Source: Sphingobium arseniciresistens
Lineage (GTDB): Bacteria; Pseudomonadota; Alphaproteobacteria; Sphingomonadales; Sphingomonadaceae
Assembly: GCA_029167225.1 (NCBI GenBank)
Contig: JARFNK010000003.1
Span: 1 to 64,000 of the forward strand
Direction of reading: 5' to 3'
DNA: 64,000 nucleotides
The notes beneath the pieces were generated by a model. That model searched no databases and was not told where the DNA came from. It was given only the letters and a program-made list of their open reading frames with translations. Position numbers and translations under genes: made by a program. This document shows, one piece after another, positions 63,249 to 64,000 of the stretch (its first letter is position 1; every line of letters starts with the position of its first letter).

Positions 63249-64000
63249 GCCTGGCCGGTTATCGCGCCGAAATTCTTGCCGTGCCCCATGATCCCGCGCA
63301 GGCGGGTGCGGAGGCGATCGTTCATTACCCAGACGGCCTGCTGGTCGTGGACGACGGCATCGTCGTGGCGCTGGGCGATCATGGGAGACTTGCGCCCCGA
63401 TACCCTGACGCGCCGGTCACGGCCTTCCCCGGCGGGCTGATCGTGCCGGGCTTCATCGACACCCATATCCATTATCCGCAGACCGAGCGGATCGCCGCCC
63501 ATGGCGCGCAATTGCTCGACTGGCTGGACCGGCACATCTTCCCTGCAGAGATGGCCTTTGCCGATCGCGCCCATGCCGATGGGGTCGCCGCCTTCTTCCT
63601 CGATGAACTGCTGCGCAACGGCACGACCAGCGCGCTGGTGTTCTCCACCATGCACCCCGCTTCGGTCGATGCGCTGTTCGAGGCGGCGCTGGCACGGAAC
63701 ATGCGGATCGTGTCGGGCAAGACGATGATGGACCAGTGCGCGCCGGACGCCCTGTGCGACACGGCCGAGGGATCGCGCGCCGAGAATGAAGCGCTCATTG
63801 CCCGCTGGCGGGGGCGTGGCCGGCTTGGTTATGCGATCACGCCGCGTTTTGCGCTCACCTCCTCCGACGCGCAGTTGCAGGTGGCGGGCGATCTGCTCGC
63901 GGCCCACCCGGATGCGCTGCTGCACACGCATCTGTCGGAAAATCGGGGCGAGATCGCCGCAGTGGCCGCGCGCTTCCCGCACGCGATCGACTATCTCGAC
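63245..64000 (+). CDS. guaD: Guanine deaminase (3' end beyond window)
   Basis: The first 252 residues of an amidohydrolase that deaminates guanine to xanthine. The zinc motif PGFIDTHIHYPQTE, the guanine-specific TPRFALTSSDAQ and the late THLSENRGE are diagnostic. ATG 63245 overlaps the xdhC stop. The gene runs off the window end so length cannot be judged. It supplies xanthine for the dehydrogenase just upstream. Confidence 0.93.
   Translation, partial: MSLAGYRAEILAVPHDPAQAGAEAIVHYPDGLLVVDDGIVVALGDHGRLAPRYPDAPVTAFPGGLIVPGFIDTHIHYPQTERIAAHGAQLLDWLDRHIFPAEMAFADRAHADGVAAFFLDELLRNGTTSALVFSTMHPASVDALFEAALARNMRIVSGKTMMDQCAPDALCDTAEGSRAENEALIARWRGRGRLGYAITPRFALTSSDAQLQVAGDLLAAHPDALLHTHLSENRGEIAAVAARFPHAIDYLD

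Overview
The window is high-GC chromosomal DNA with dense, short-spaced operons, many ATGA-type start/stop overlaps and a gene order (trpE, ppiD, tpiA, secG, pyrG, Crp-like regulator) typical of the Alphaproteobacteria. Protein features point to a sphingomonad (order Sphingomonadales): a tRNA-Gln with the U1-A72 pair expected for the GatCAB route, a 35-residue membrane peptide of a sphingomonad type, an alphaproteobacterial RNase E with an acidic S1-domain insertion, and an Mpo1-like (DUF962) protein that would fit a sphingolipid-bearing organism. The species cannot be fixed from sequence reading alone.

Positions 1-13,300 hold housekeeping and small accessory genes. They include an aminotransferase, an ArsR/SRPBCC pair whose operator overlaps the ArsR start codon, tRNA-Gln, ppx/gppA with rlmE, an outer-membrane barrel protein, a DsbA-like protein with a BepA-type M48 protease, and thiC under a TPP riboswitch with a visible anti-Shine-Dalgarno hairpin. 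A small low-GC insert follows (DUF2199 gene and a RelBE-type toxin-antitoxin pair with a perfect operator), then thpR and a DUF72 gene. Positions 13,300-31,000 are mostly envelope and DNA-repair genes: a PspC-type protein beside an unusual poly-G tract, a secreted peroxiredoxin, recF, two tandem secreted CHAP amidases, ung, a class A beta-lactamase homologue with an altered omega loop, an Mpo1-like protein, a GNAT / cupin / GNAT cluster, a methyltransferase with a lipobox, prfB, PBP1A and a cell-wall amidase.

Positions 31,000-46,400 carry rne, a DUF2141/sterol-desaturase pair, the dmeRF metal-efflux pair with its operator, trpE, ppiD, tpiA, secG, pyrG, a Crp/Fnr regulator and a DUF2147 gene.

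Positions 46,660-64,000 are the most notable region: about 17 kb of plus-strand genes, many overlapping by a few bases, that encode a nearly complete purine catabolic pathway from nucleosides to oxalate-level products. Gene order: hpxX-like (DUF4089/AtzG), hpxY-like amidase (AtzE), AzgA-type purine permease, exported nucleosidase, hpxW-like Ntn hydrolase, allantoate amidohydrolase, PucG-type aminotransferase, PuuE allantoinase, hpxZ-like (DUF3225), OHCU decarboxylase, an FMO-like flavoprotein, HIU hydrolase, xanthine dehydrogenase small and large subunits, XdhC, and guanine deaminase (cut by the window end). None of the three known urate-oxidising enzymes (cofactor-free uricase, PuuD, HpxO) is visible. 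The two-dinucleotide-fold flavoprotein sits exactly where urate oxidation is needed, between uraD and uraH, and is the best candidate for an undescribed type of urate hydroxylase. The HpxX/HpxY pair is a candidate oxalurate amidohydrolase.
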